64,000 nucleotides of DNA from Maridesulfovibrio ferrireducens (GTDB lineage: Bacteria; Desulfobacterota; Desulfovibrionia; Desulfovibrionales; Desulfovibrionaceae). The stretch covers positions 124,001 through 188,000 of the forward strand of contig NZ_JAEINN010000004.1 of NCBI RefSeq assembly GCF_016342405.1, given 5' to 3'. Positions 26,287 through 35,516 of the stretch are shown here, piece by piece (the stretch's first letter is position 1; the number at the start of each line of letters is the position of its first letter). The notes under the pieces were generated by a model. The model saw only the letters and a list, made by a program, of their open reading frames with translations. It ran no database searches and was not told the origin of the DNA. Made by a program: the position numbers and the translations under genes.

Positions 26287-28140
26287 CTATTTCTTTTTCA
26301 GTTCTTTACCGCGTTCCATGTGACGTTTGGCAGAACTCAGTTCTGTTTTACGCAGACGGATTGAAAGCGGAGTGACTTCGATTACTTCATCGTCGGTGAT
26401 GAAGTGCATAGCTCTTTCCAGACTCATAGGTTTGCATGGAGTCAGGATAACAGCTTCATCTTTACCGGATGCACGCATGTTGGTGAGCTTTTTTTCTTTG
26501 GTAGGATTGATATTGATATCAGTATCCTTGTTGTGCTCACCTACAATCATTCCTTCGTATACAGGGTCGCCTGGTCTAACGAACATTTCACCGCGAGGTT
26601 CCAGGTTAAAGATTGCGTAAGCAACACCTTTTCCTGCGCGGTCAGAAATTAAGGAACCTGTGTAACGTGCTGGGAAATCGCCTCTGTAATCGTCGTATCC
26701 GGCGAACAGAGTGTTCATGATTCCAGTACCTTTAGTGTCGGTAAGGAACTCATCGCGGTAACCGATAAGTGAACGTGATGGTGCAGAAAATTCCATGCGA
26801 ACACGGCCCTTGCCGTTGTTAACGAGGTTGGTCATTTTTGCTTTTCTGGAAGAAAGTTTTTCAGTTACAACACCCATAAAGGCGTCTTCACAGTCGATGA
26901 AAACCTGTTCCATCGGCTCAAGTTTTTTGCCGTCAACTTTTTTGAAGATAACTTCAGGTCTTCCAACAGTAAGCTCAAAACCTTCACGGCGCATAGTTTC
27001 AATAAGGATAGCGAGCTGAAATTCACCGCGTCCTTTAACTATGAAACTATCTCTGTATTCGCTTTCTTCGATCTTAACAGCAACGTTCAACAGAGTTTCT
27101 TTTTCGAGTCTTTCACGAATTTTAGAAGACTGAACGAGTTTACCTTCAAGTCCGGCCATTGGGGAAGTATTGATTCCAAAGCGCATGGATACTGTTGGTT
27201 CATCAACAGTGATTCTTGGAAGAGCTTTAGGAGCTTCTCTTGTACAGATTGTGTCACCGATAGTGATTCCTTCGATACCGGAAACAACAACGATATCACC
27301 AGGGTGAGCGATGTCTGTTTCGGTGAAAGTTACACCTTCGTAGGTCTGAACTTTGGTCAGCTTAAGAGGGACGACTTGATTATCTTCATTGATACAAGCA
27401 AGAGGCACATTTTGTTTAGTGGAGCCGTGAATTACTTTACCGATTGCAAGACGACCGAGGTAGTCGGAGTATCCGAGGTCGGAAACAAGCATCTGGAAAG
27501 GTTCGTTTTCATCATAAGAAGGCCCGGGGATATGCTCAATAACGATATCCATGAGAGGGTGAAGATTTTCGCCTTTTTCTTCGAGAGTATGCTGTGCAAT
27601 TCCGTCTCTGCCGATTGCGTACATGACAGGGAATTCAAGCTGTTCTTCGTTTGCGTCTAGATCGATGAAGAGGTCATAAATTTCGTCAAGAACTTCTTCA
27701 GGGCGAGCATCACTACGGTCAATTTTGTTGACAACAACAATGACTTTCAGACCGGCTTCAAGAGCTTTTTTCAATACGAATCTTGTCTGCGGCAGAGGAC
27801 CTTCAGAAGCATCAACTAAAAGGATTGCTCCATCAGCCATGCTTAAGGAACGTTCAACTTCTCCACCAAAGTCGGCATGGCCGGGGGTGTCGATGATGTT
27901 GATTTTTGTGCCTTTCCAGTCAACTGCACAGTTTTTAGCTGCAATGGTAATACCACGTTCGCGCTCAAGGTCCATGCTGTCCATGAGTCTGTCATCGACT
28001 TTCTGGCCTTCACGGAAGAGTCCGCTTTGCTTGAACATTCCGTCAACCAGTGTGGTTTTACCATGGTCAACGTGGGCTATGATTGCGATATTTCTGATTT
28101 TATCATTAATAGTAAGTTTGTTCACGGATTCCTCCGGCAC
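26287..28140 (-). CDS. typA: Translational GTPase BipA/TypA
   Basis: The 617-residue GTPase has G1 AHVDHGKTT, the switch I region [12 protein letters not shown]3 DTPGHADF and G4 VVNKIDR, then domain II, EF-G-like domains III and V and the BipA-specific C-terminal domain ([27 protein letters not shown]). BipA binds the ribosome, helps 50S assembly under stress and low temperature, and is conserved in length at about 600 residues. The gene is alone between terminators. Confidence 0.96.
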   Translation of the reverse strand: MPEESVNKLTINDKIRNIAIIAHVDHGKTTLVDGMFKQSGLFREGQKVDDRLMDSMDLERERGITIAAKNCAVDWKGTKINIIDTPGHADFGGEVERSLSMADGAILLVDASEGPLPQTRFVLKKALEAGLKVIVVVNKIDRSDARPEEVLDEIYDLFIDLDANEEQLEFPVMYAIGRDGIAQHTLEEKGENLHPLMDIVIEHIPGPSYDENEPFQMLVSDLGYSDYLGRLAIGKVIHGSTKQNVPLACINEDNQVVPLKLTKVQTYEGVTFTETDIAHPGDIVVVSGIEGITIGDTICTREAPKALPRITVDEPTVSMRFGINTSPMAGLEGKLVQSSKIRERLEKETLLNVAVKIEESEYRDSFIVKGRGEFQLAILIETMRREGFELTVGRPEVIFKKVDGKKLEPMEQVFIDCEDAFMGVVTEKLSSRKAKMTNLVNNGKGRVRMEFSAPSRSLIGYRDEFLTDTKGTGIMNTLFAGYDDYRGDFPARYTGSLISDRAGKGVAYAIFNLEPRGEMFVRPGDPVYEGMIVGEHNKDTDININPTKEKKLTNMRASGKDEAVILTPCKPMSLERAMHFITDDEVIEVTPLSIRLRKTELSSAKRHMERGKELKKK

Positions 28141-28442
28141 ATTACTGCCGCAAGCTTAGTTTCCCCGTAACGGGTTACAATGCTAAAAAAGGATGCGGAA
28201 GATCAGCGGTCGGTTTGATTTATAGAGTTGGTTTGATAAGGGATGGTTAGTTAGGGTATATTAACGATTATGGCAAGTAAAAAAAAAGTTAATTTTGTGA
28301 TAGATGTGTAACTTCTTGATTTTATTTCTAATTTATAGTGTAGATTTGAGTATAAATTTCTAAGTAATTTTTGATCCATTATTGCTGTCTTGCACCCATA
28401 GATCTTTTACTTTATGAAGAGCCATAAATTGAAGGAGCTCAT

Positions 28443-29186
28443 ATGCCTGAGAAAGATTTACGAGTAGAGTTGTTATCCATGACCCCTAATGCCCTTGAAC
28501 TGATATACGCATCGTTCAGGCAGTGCTATCATGCAGGGTTTACTGCCGATATGTGGCCAAGACTTATAAGCGGCGAGATTGCTAAGGATAAGCAGGATGC
28601 TTTTGTTTCCGCTATTCTTGAATCAGGGCATGACAGTCCTATTGAACATGTCAGCTTTACGTTTGCAATTGAGGGTATCTCGAGGGCTTGTTCCCATCAG
28701 ATAGTCAGACATCGCATAGCGTCCTATTCGCAGCAGAGCCAGCGCTACGTTACTGAGAATGATATGGATTACATAATTCCTCCGGCAATAAAGAAAATTC
28801 CCGAAGCTCGTGAACGTTTTGAAAAGTTTATGGAAGAAGTCGGCAGCGCATATAAAGATTTGCGCGAGATTCTCGTTGCATCCGGGCGTGAAAGCAAAGC
28901 TAATGAAGATGCTAGATTTGTGCTTCCTCAGGCTGCTGAAACGAAAATTGTGATAACCATGAATTGCCGTTCGCTTATGCACTTTTTTAATTTGCGCTGT
29001 TGCCAGAGGGCGCAGTGGGAAGTTCGCATTATGGCCGATAAAATGCTGAAACTTTGCAAAGAAAGCCTTCCTGCAATATTCCGCAACGGCGGGGCAAGAT
29101 GTGAGCAGCTGGGGTATTGCCCAGAGGCTGAAAAGTTTGCTTGCGGTAAGTATCCAACATTAAAAGAGCTGACTGCGAAAAAATAA
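28443..29186 (+). CDS. thyX: Flavin-dependent thymidylate synthase
   Basis: The 247-residue protein holds the ThyX motif RHRIASYSQQSQRYV, where FAD and dUMP bind. It makes dTMP from dUMP with methylenetetrahydrofolate and NADPH and replaces ThyA. GGAG precedes the ATG. It stands next to the AT-rich region before dnaA, which links nucleotide supply to replication only by position. Confidence 0.93.
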   Translation: MPEKDLRVELLSMTPNALELIYASFRQCYHAGFTADMWPRLISGEIAKDKQDAFVSAILESGHDSPIEHVSFTFAIEGISRACSHQIVRHRIASYSQQSQRYVTENDMDYIIPPAIKKIPEARERFEKFMEEVGSAYKDLREILVASGRESKANEDARFVLPQAAETKIVITMNCRSLMHFFNLRCCQRAQWEVRIMADKMLKLCKESLPAIFRNGGARCEQLGYCPEAEKFACGKYPTLKELTAKK

Positions 29187-30051
29187 TCACTACATTATAT
29201 ATAGCATGCCTAAAAAAATAAAAGGCATATAGCTTATACTGAACCTGCCCATATTTTTGGGCAGGTTTTTTTGTTTTGGAGTGTTTTCATTTTTAATTAA
29301 ATATTTTTGATTATTATTTGCAAAAGAGAATCAAACGCCATTTTTTTAATTTTTTAGCAATTTTGTTAGTTGAAATGCCATTTTTGTCGTTTTAATCATA
29401 CTGTATGGGTGTGCAATCGCAGCATAATGTTATCTAAATAAAATTTATGGTGTGGATAGACTTTTGTTTAAAATTGATTGGTGTAAATCTATATGGACCT
29501 GATCCTTTGATTTGTATGCCTTTAGCGATGTCAAGCGAATGTAAATCCAATTAAATCAGCAAGTTGACAAATGTTCTAAAGTCCGAAATCTGTCAGGCCT
29601 TTGTTTTATTGGGTTTAGCTCACTGTTATTTAAAGATTGTTTTTTATAAGATATGCTGATTTATGGCGTTATTTTCTAATTATGACATTATATTAATATG
29701 TTACAAGGTGATAAAATGTTTTATCAGTATAAGTTCAAAATGATAATAATGAGAAGATATTTTACCTACAACGAGAGAAAAAGCGAAATTCTTTGAAAAA
29801 TCGAGATAAATTAATTTGATACTGTTTAAAAAGTTTTCAACAGGTGTTAATAAAAACGATGTTGACACTCGGGAGTCTTAGAAACACGCAGGTTTTCAGA
29901 ATTTTAAATATCCAGCCATAAACGCTTGAATAGTCAAAAACACTCAATAATACAGTGGTTTATCTTGTAGAAAAAGAAGACTCAAACATCGGGTGACCAG
30001 TGCTATATTGCGAGTTGATGTATTGATGTCCTTTGTCTTAGTTATCGCTCC
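29187..30051 (+). other. AT-rich gap before dnaA, possible replication origin
   Basis: No gene is seen in this 865-base stretch. It begins with a terminator (29243-29273) for thyX. A TGTGGATAG at 29451-29459 differs from the DnaA box TGTGGATAA by one base. At 29834-29853 TTTTCAACA and TGTTAATAA face each other across GG and look like two weak DnaA-box variants in opposite orientation. Two copies of a (A/G)CCATTTTT motif lie near 29338 and 29379. The region is long runs of A and T. An origin is possible but no dnaN or gyrB is adjacent; only the position upstream of dnaA supports it. Confidence 0.35.
29243..29273 (+). terminator. Rho-independent terminator after thyX
   Basis: The stem ACCTGCCCA / TGGGCAGGT surrounds a short T-rich loop and is followed by a run of seven T. 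Confidence 0.88.
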
Positions 30052-31401
30052 ATGATGACAGACAGCTGGAATAAAATTTTAAATTTTCTTGAGAAGGGTC
30101 TTAACCCCGGTCTATTCAAAGTTTGGATCAAACCTTTGAAGGCTGAAGTAAGTAACAACTCCATTAAGCTATATGCTCCTAATGAATTTGTTGCTGCATG
30201 GGTTAGAGACCGTCTTATAGACAATATTACTGAAGCCGGGACTCAGGTCCTAGGGGCTCGTCCGAAGGTTGAAGTCGGCGTTAAAAAATCTGCTGAGAAA
30301 CCAGCAGGTTTAGTACGTCCTAAAACCCCTCGACAGGTCCAAACAAGCATGGGGCTTCCCATGATGCACCCAGCTGTAACCAAAAAGATGCCGCGCTGGC
30401 GTTTTTCCTTCGATGACTTTATCGTTGGAGATTCTAACCAGTTGGCATGTGCCGCTTCGAGAAGTCTTTGCGATAACTCGTTGCCCGGTGATCAGCTTTT
30501 CCTGAGTTCAACTCCTGGACTGGGAAAAACACATTTACTGCATTCTATAGGTAAGGGGCTTTGTGCGACAAGTAATAAACAGCACGTTTCCATTGCCTGC
30601 CTTACAGCAGAAGAATTTGCAAACAGAATGGTAATGGCTCTTAAAGCAGGTGAGATATCAAGATTTAAATCTGAATTCAGAGATAATGTTGACTGTCTTC
30701 TTCTTGAAGATGTTCATTTCTTTCAGGGCAAGCATAAGATGCAGGACGAGATTCTCGAAACTCTGAAATGCCTCCAATTGCGCGGTTCAAAAGTCGTTAT
30801 GACAAGTTCTTTTCTGCCTCGTGAACTTGAAAAAGTTGATCCTCAGCTTGTATCCAGATTTTGTTCAGGACTTCTCGCGGTAATAGCCACTCCTGATTTT
30901 GAGACCAGAAAACGCATTGTACAAAGCAAAGCTATCCGTCTTGGTACTCAGGTCCCGGATTCTATCTCGGAACTGCTGGCAGACCGAATTACGACCGATG
31001 TAAGACAGTTGGAAAGCTGTTTGCAGAACCTCGTACTTAAAGCAAGACTGCTTAATAAAAATTTGACTCAGGATTTAGCTTGGCAGGTTCTTGAAAATTA
31101 TTCTTTGGAAAATAAAAATCCAAGTTACGATTCAATTGTAGACCATATCTGTCGTTCTTATGAACTTTCAGCCGACCAGTTGCGTTCCAAAAGTCGGAAA
31201 CGTCAGATTGTTCTTGCCAGAAACACAGCTTTCTTTCTCGCCCGCAAATATACCGAACTCTCTTTGAAAGATATCGGAGTCCGGCTTTGTCGCAGACATT
31301 CCACAGTCATTAAAGGCATTACTAATATTGAACGGGAAATTTCTCTGCAAACTCCTTTGGGAAGGCAGTTGCAGGATACCGTAGCTCGCTTGACTCCATA
31401 G
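30052..31401 (+). CDS. dnaA: DnaA-type replication initiator with altered motifs
   Basis: This 449-residue protein has domain I (about 5-62, with APNEFV at 42-47), a low-complexity linker, an AAA+ domain and domain IV. Walker A is STPGLGKT (153-160); the first Gly of the usual GGTGLGKT is Ser. Walker B is LLLED, not LIDD. Sensor II Arg is in VRQLES at 318. The DNA-recognition signature GGRDHTTV is changed to LCRRHSTV at 412-419, so Asp is replaced by Arg. No ribosome site is obvious before the ATG pair at 30052. It may be a true initiator with a changed box preference, or a second DnaA paralogue. Confidence 0.85.
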   Translation: MMTDSWNKILNFLEKGLNPGLFKVWIKPLKAEVSNNSIKLYAPNEFVAAWVRDRLIDNITEAGTQVLGARPKVEVGVKKSAEKPAGLVRPKTPRQVQTSMGLPMMHPAVTKKMPRWRFSFDDFIVGDSNQLACAASRSLCDNSLPGDQLFLSSTPGLGKTHLLHSIGKGLCATSNKQHVSIACLTAEEFANRMVMALKAGEISRFKSEFRDNVDCLLLEDVHFFQGKHKMQDEILETLKCLQLRGSKVVMTSSFLPRELEKVDPQLVSRFCSGLLAVIATPDFETRKRIVQSKAIRLGTQVPDSISELLADRITTDVRQLESCLQNLVLKARLLNKNLTQDLAWQVLENYSLENKNPSYDSIVDHICRSYELSADQLRSKSRKRQIVLARNTAFFLARKYTELSLKDIGVRLCRRHSTVIKGITNIEREISLQTPLGRQLQDTVARLTP

Positions 31402-31518
31402 CAGAACAGCGCTTTATGCGTTTTTTGTTGCTAAAGGATATTCATTGCATCCGGCTTTGATTTGTCGTAATACCAGCCCCCTTGTTTTAAACTGAAACGA
31501 AACTTTCAGGGGTAGGAA

Positions 31519-32223
31519 ATGAATTCCGATTTGTGGCATTCGATTAAAAAGAAATTAAAGGTCCGCATAAATCCGATTTTGGTTCGGGTATGGGTTGATC
31601 CCTTATCCGCCAGATATGAAGATGGTGTGGTTCAAATTACTGCGCCTAATGAATTTGTTATGAACTGGGTGCAGGAACATCTTCTGGGGTCGATTAAAGA
31701 TGCCGCGCAGGAAGTGCTTTCCGCTGAGGTTGGAGTTACAATCGCACTTAGTACGGATGATGAAGGTGTGCCGAATAGGCGTGAATTCATTACAGATGTG
31801 ACCGCTTATTACGCTGTTGAAGATATTTTAAGCAGTATTAACCGATTGCGAACTATTGTTCATAATCGGTATGGTCTTGAGTCCATAAATGTATCTGGTT
31901 CGATTGAGGTTGATCCATTGCCGGCGCTTGAACTTGAAGCACAAACCTTTGATTCAATTCTTGATGCTGTTCTAGAGGCTTTTGCTGTAAGCTTCAGGGA
32001 AATTATGGTGCAGGAAACTGACCATGCTGTTTTGGCCAGACGGGCCTTGTACTACCTGTGTGCCAGATATGACATCCCTCCTGAAGAGGTTGCTTTGAAT
32101 ATGGATTGTACTGTCTCAGAAGTGAAAGCCGGTGCGGCTGAACTTGAAGAAGAAATTGAATTTGCAATAGACAACGGTGATAATTTAGACGAGCTGCTTT
32201 TGAGGCTCTTCCGAAAAGATTAA
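31519..32223 (+). CDS. DnaA-like protein without the AAA+ ATPase domain
   Basis: The product has 234 residues. Domain I (4-62) aligns with DnaA: LWHSIKKKL at the start, NPILVRVWVDPL and APNEFVMNWV, with APNEFV at the same place (42-47) as in the gene upstream. The end (about 143-215) resembles domain IV: TFDSILDAVLEAF, VLARRALYYLCARYDIPPEEVAL, then MDCTVSEVKAGAAELEEEIE where DnaA has GGRDHTTV. The middle 80 residues contain no Walker motifs. It could bind domain I of DnaA and regulate initiation. CAGGGGTAGG precedes the ATG. It lies 117 bases after dnaA in the same direction. Confidence 0.7.
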   Translation: MNSDLWHSIKKKLKVRINPILVRVWVDPLSARYEDGVVQITAPNEFVMNWVQEHLLGSIKDAAQEVLSAEVGVTIALSTDDEGVPNRREFITDVTAYYAVEDILSSINRLRTIVHNRYGLESINVSGSIEVDPLPALELEAQTFDSILDAVLEAFAVSFREIMVQETDHAVLARRALYYLCARYDIPPEEVALNMDCTVSEVKAGAAELEEEIEFAIDNGDNLDELLLRLFRKD

Positions 32224-32253
32224 TATTTTATTTTAAAATTTAAGTCGATATTT

Positions 32254-32290
32254 AAAAGGCCTGACTACTTTTAGTCAGGCCTTTTCTTTT
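32254..32290. terminator. Rho-independent terminator, bidirectional
   Basis: AAAAGGCCTGAC / GTCAGGCCTTTT flanks a short loop between the mini-DnaA gene and the convergent moeA. Confidence 0.9.
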
Positions 32291-32311
32291 GATGTAATAA
32301 AGTTGTTGCGG

Positions 32312-33553
32312 CTAACCGGTTTTGATAATTTTAACAAGTTCCCCTGCATTAAGTTTTCCTGAATTCGGGGCGATTGTGATGATGCCGTTTGCGAGGCACA
32401 TTAATTTTCTTGAAGATAAGTTGCGGTTATTCAGTGGGGTCGCTTTAATTGAACCGTTTTCTTCAATAATATAGCAGAGAATTAGTTTTTCGCGTTCCTC
32501 GGCTCCTTTTACAGAGGCTCCAAGTATTGCGAAAGTCGAGCTGATGATGTCCGGTAGTCCCAGAAGAATATTGAGAGTTGGTTTTATAACCGTATGGAAA
32601 GCTAATTGAACCGCATTCGGCGGTCCCGGAAGTCCTAATATGGCAGTGTCTTGAAGCTTGAAAGCAAAAATTGATTTGGCCGGGTGTATGGACAGTCCTT
32701 TGAATAGTGGTGTGCCGCCCGCGTTGCATATTGAATCAAAAACAAAATCTCTGTTCCCCGGACCTGTTCCCCCTGTGGTGATGATCAGGTCGCAGGCTGA
32801 GTGTTTTTTTATTGCTTCGGCAATTGCTTCAGGTGAATTTTCACAAGTGGAGATGGACACTTCGGCAGTGCCGCAACTTTCACATAATGCTTTCATTAAA
32901 ATGAGATTGTCAGCGGGGATTAATCCTTCCGGGCCTGTTTTAGTTGGATCGCAAAGTTCGTTGCCGACAGCTAAGACCGCGATTGATGGAGCCTGACGCA
33001 CACGTATATGGTTTTTTCCGGCATATGCCAGAAGAGCTGCTGCGCATGCTGAAATATAGGTGTTTTCAGCAATGAGGGTTTCTCCGGGGAGAACATCTGA
33101 ACCAGCCGGACGAATGAAATTTCCTTCTTGGACGGGAGAGAATATTGAAATTTTATTACTTGAAACAGTCACCTGCTCAAAGGGGATGACCGAATCACAG
33201 CCTTGAGGGATGATCCCACCTGTCAAAATTTTTATTGCACCGTTCGGACGTGTTTTTTCAGATCCGCTGGATGATGGCCTTATTTCTCCTGAAACCGTGA
33301 AAACGATAGGCGAATCAACTGACGCTGAAGATGTTTCGGATGCTGTGAGAGCAAAACCGTCCATGGCAGAACGGTCATGTTCAGGCATGGATATCTCGGA
33401 ACAGATGGTTTGGGCCGCCACACTTCCGCAACAATCGATCACGGGGATGGTTTTTTCAATAATCGGCGAAAGTTGTGTTTTAAGAATTTCGAGGGCTTTT
33501 TGGCGGGTGATGTTTTGCGGATAATTTGCGTTTTTTTCTAAATCTTGTTGCAT
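32312..33553 (-). CDS. moeA: Molybdopterin molybdotransferase MoeA
   Basis: The 413-residue protein has the MoeA landmarks MDGFAL near residue 65, the molybdopterin-binding TTGGTGPGNRDF and GLPGPPNAVQLAF. MoeA inserts molybdate into adenylated molybdopterin. The gene follows mobA with 16 bases of overlap, so both work on molybdenum cofactor maturation, which fits a lifestyle using formate dehydrogenases and other Mo/W enzymes. Confidence 0.93.
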   Translation of the reverse strand: MQQDLEKNANYPQNITRQKALEILKTQLSPIIEKTIPVIDCCGSVAAQTICSEISMPEHDRSAMDGFALTASETSSASVDSPIVFTVSGEIRPSSSGSEKTRPNGAIKILTGGIIPQGCDSVIPFEQVTVSSNKISIFSPVQEGNFIRPAGSDVLPGETLIAENTYISACAAALLAYAGKNHIRVRQAPSIAVLAVGNELCDPTKTGPEGLIPADNLILMKALCESCGTAEVSISTCENSPEAIAEAIKKHSACDLIITTGGTGPGNRDFVFDSICNAGGTPLFKGLSIHPAKSIFAFKLQDTAILGLPGPPNAVQLAFHTVIKPTLNILLGLPDIISSTFAILGASVKGAEEREKLILCYIIEENGSIKATPLNNRNLSSRKLMCLANGIITIAPNSGKLNAGELVKIIKTG

Positions 33554-34173
33554 TTTTTTGCTCTCTCACACGCTTTGCTGAGTTCTTCCGGGGTGTTTAC
33601 GTTGATAAATGATTCAAGATCCTGATCATGTTGCTTAAGAATTTCGGCATCTACCGCATGTACTTTTATTTCAGGGAAAAATCTGATGATTTGAAAAATT
33701 TCGTTATTAAGATTCTCTTCAATGAAGGGGAGGCAGCGTTTTGAGTATATGGCGCAAAGGGGCTCATATCTCCAGTTATCATGTATAGGAATCAGGACAT
33801 CGTCCGAAGGGGAAAGAAGTGAGAGCATCTTTGTTACGAGAGCTTTATTCAGAAAAGGTGAGTCGCAGGCTGTTATGAAAACATGTTCAGTTTCAGCATG
33901 GCTTATGGCAGCATGTATTCCTGTAAGAGAGCTTCTATGCTGATAGATATCGCCGACAAGTCTGACGCCTAAATTCGGATGATGTTCAGGAGTTCGGGTA
34001 ATGACAAAAATTTCGCTAAAAAGTCCTGACATTTGACGAATTATTCTGCTGACTATTTTTTCACCGGATATCTCAAGGCACGATTTGTCCTTGTAGCCCA
34101 TCCGGCTTCCTTCTCCGCCAGCTAAAATGGCAGCGCTTACTTTATTCTCTGTAGGTAACTTTTTCGAGGGCAT
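33538..34173 (-). CDS. mobA: Molybdenum cofactor guanylyltransferase MobA
   Basis: The product has about 211 residues from the ATG at 34173; an ATG at 34191 is also open and neither has a clear ribosome site. The nucleotide-binding AAILAGGEGSRMGYKDKSCLEI is the MobA signature and TACDSPFLNK carries the metal-binding Asp. MobA attaches GMP to molybdopterin to make the bis-MGD form. It overlaps the end of the HD-GYP gene upstream and moeA downstream. Confidence 0.9.
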   Translation of the reverse strand: MPSKKLPTENKVSAAILAGGEGSRMGYKDKSCLEISGEKIVSRIIRQMSGLFSEIFVITRTPEHHPNLGVRLVGDIYQHRSSLTGIHAAISHAETEHVFITACDSPFLNKALVTKMLSLLSPSDDVLIPIHDNWRYEPLCAIYSKRCLPFIEENLNNEIFQIIRFFPEIKVHAVDAEILKQHDQDLESFINVNTPEELSKACERAKKCNKI

Positions 34174-35134
34174 AAATAATGTTCGGATCATATAGGGCTG
34201 ATTCTTTGTATAGCATTTTTAGAGCGTTGACAGTGGTCATACTCTTTTTCCCGGGACGCTCCATTGTCATTGCCACAAAAGAATCAACAGCGCCACACAG
34301 TTTTCCCAGCCATGAAATTTGGTCGCATGTCACGCCGCGCGGGTAGCCTGAACCGTCCATTCTTTCATGATGTTCAAGTATTGCTCTGAGAGATGTTTTA
34401 GTAAGAGAATGTGTCAGGCTGAGAATTTCAACGGAGTTAATAGGATGATTCCGAATGCGTTTTTGTTCGTCTATGCTCAAGGAAAACTCTTTACCAAGCA
34501 CAAAGTCCGGCAGACAGATCATTCCTATGTCACATAAGAATAAGGCTATAAGTGATTCCATAAAAGAATCCATATCAGGTTTACCTTCTCTGCCATGCAG
34601 GCATATCCCTGCGCCTATTATGCCGTTTGAAATGGATTTGTTTGTTAGAGAGTGGTCTTTGCACAGAAGCGGGAGCATGTCCCAAATAATGTCAGGGTTT
34701 TTATATACAAGTTCCCCTGCTGCAGTCAGTGTTGTATGAAAATATTCAAAGTTTTTTTTAAGAGAGTCTTTAAAAATTTTAACGGAAGAATCCTTGAGCC
34801 CTTCAATAATGATCTGGGCCATATCTTCATCTGAGATCGAATGTGACATGTCGGTAATAACTGTTTCTAAATTTGTGGCGAAATACGGCTTACAGTCAGA
34901 AATGTCAGTACTTTTTATAAAAATAAGATCTTTTTCACAGTCATTGAATATACTTAGTTTTTCAGCAGAAATGATTGTTTTTCCCGCAGTTGTCGCAGGT
35001 GAAAACTGCCCGGTTTGCGGGTTCATTCGATATAAGCAGAAAGGAAGTCCTGTTTTAGGTAGAAATTTGAAAATAGCGCTTGAAATTGAGCAGTAACTTT
35101 CTTCTATCGTCGAGTTGCTTTTTACCTTATTCAT
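34142..35134 (-). CDS. HD-GYP-like protein with a degenerate HD metal site
   Basis: The protein has 330 residues. The C-terminal half holds the GYP part, HHERMDGSGYPRG, and follow-on helices of the family. The HD part reads LFLCDIGMICLPD where active enzymes have LHDxGKIGIPD, so His and Lys are replaced by Cys and Met. The N-terminal 130 residues have no domain I can name. The product may bind cyclic di-GMP but is unlikely to hydrolyse it normally. It overlaps mobA by 32 bases, and so is probably expressed with the molybdenum genes. Confidence 0.78.
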   Translation of the reverse strand: MNKVKSNSTIEESYCSISSAIFKFLPKTGLPFCLYRMNPQTGQFSPATTAGKTIISAEKLSIFNDCEKDLIFIKSTDISDCKPYFATNLETVITDMSHSISDEDMAQIIIEGLKDSSVKIFKDSLKKNFEYFHTTLTAAGELVYKNPDIIWDMLPLLCKDHSLTNKSISNGIIGAGICLHGREGKPDMDSFMESLIALFLCDIGMICLPDFVLGKEFSLSIDEQKRIRNHPINSVEILSLTHSLTKTSLRAILEHHERMDGSGYPRGVTCDQISWLGKLCGAVDSFVAMTMERPGKKSMTTVNALKMLYKESALYDPNIIYALEKVTYRE

Positions 35135-35516
35135 ATTTTGACTCTCTTTAGCTGAGTATATTCTTTGCTAAGAAATATTTTATATGCGCATCGTGTTTTT
35201 ATAATTATTAATTTTATTATCATCAAATGGTACCTAAGGGCAATGGGGGGAAGCTTGAATAAATATGAATCTGTTATAAAATCAGTATAGATTCATATTT
35301 TATTAATTTTTTACCTATTCTATCGGGTTGGAGTGCGTTCAATTCTTGCAATGACCACCGTACTCTGACTATATTCATCCTCTGTAAGGATTAAATGATC
35401 GATATTGCACTGGATGAGTGCTAAACTTCAGCAGGAATAAGTTCTGTTGCCGTATCATTTTCCTCAGGAAACGCATATCCCCTCTTATTATATTTCAAGA
35501 GGTTTCGGGAGAAAGT
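35135..35516. other. Intergenic region before the acyl-CoA synthetase
   Basis: This 382-base region is AT-rich. It contains an 11-base inverted repeat, AATATGAATCT at 35262-35272 and AGATTCATATT at 35289-35299, with 16 bases between the arms, which may be an operator. No gene or RNA is recognised. Confidence 0.45.
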
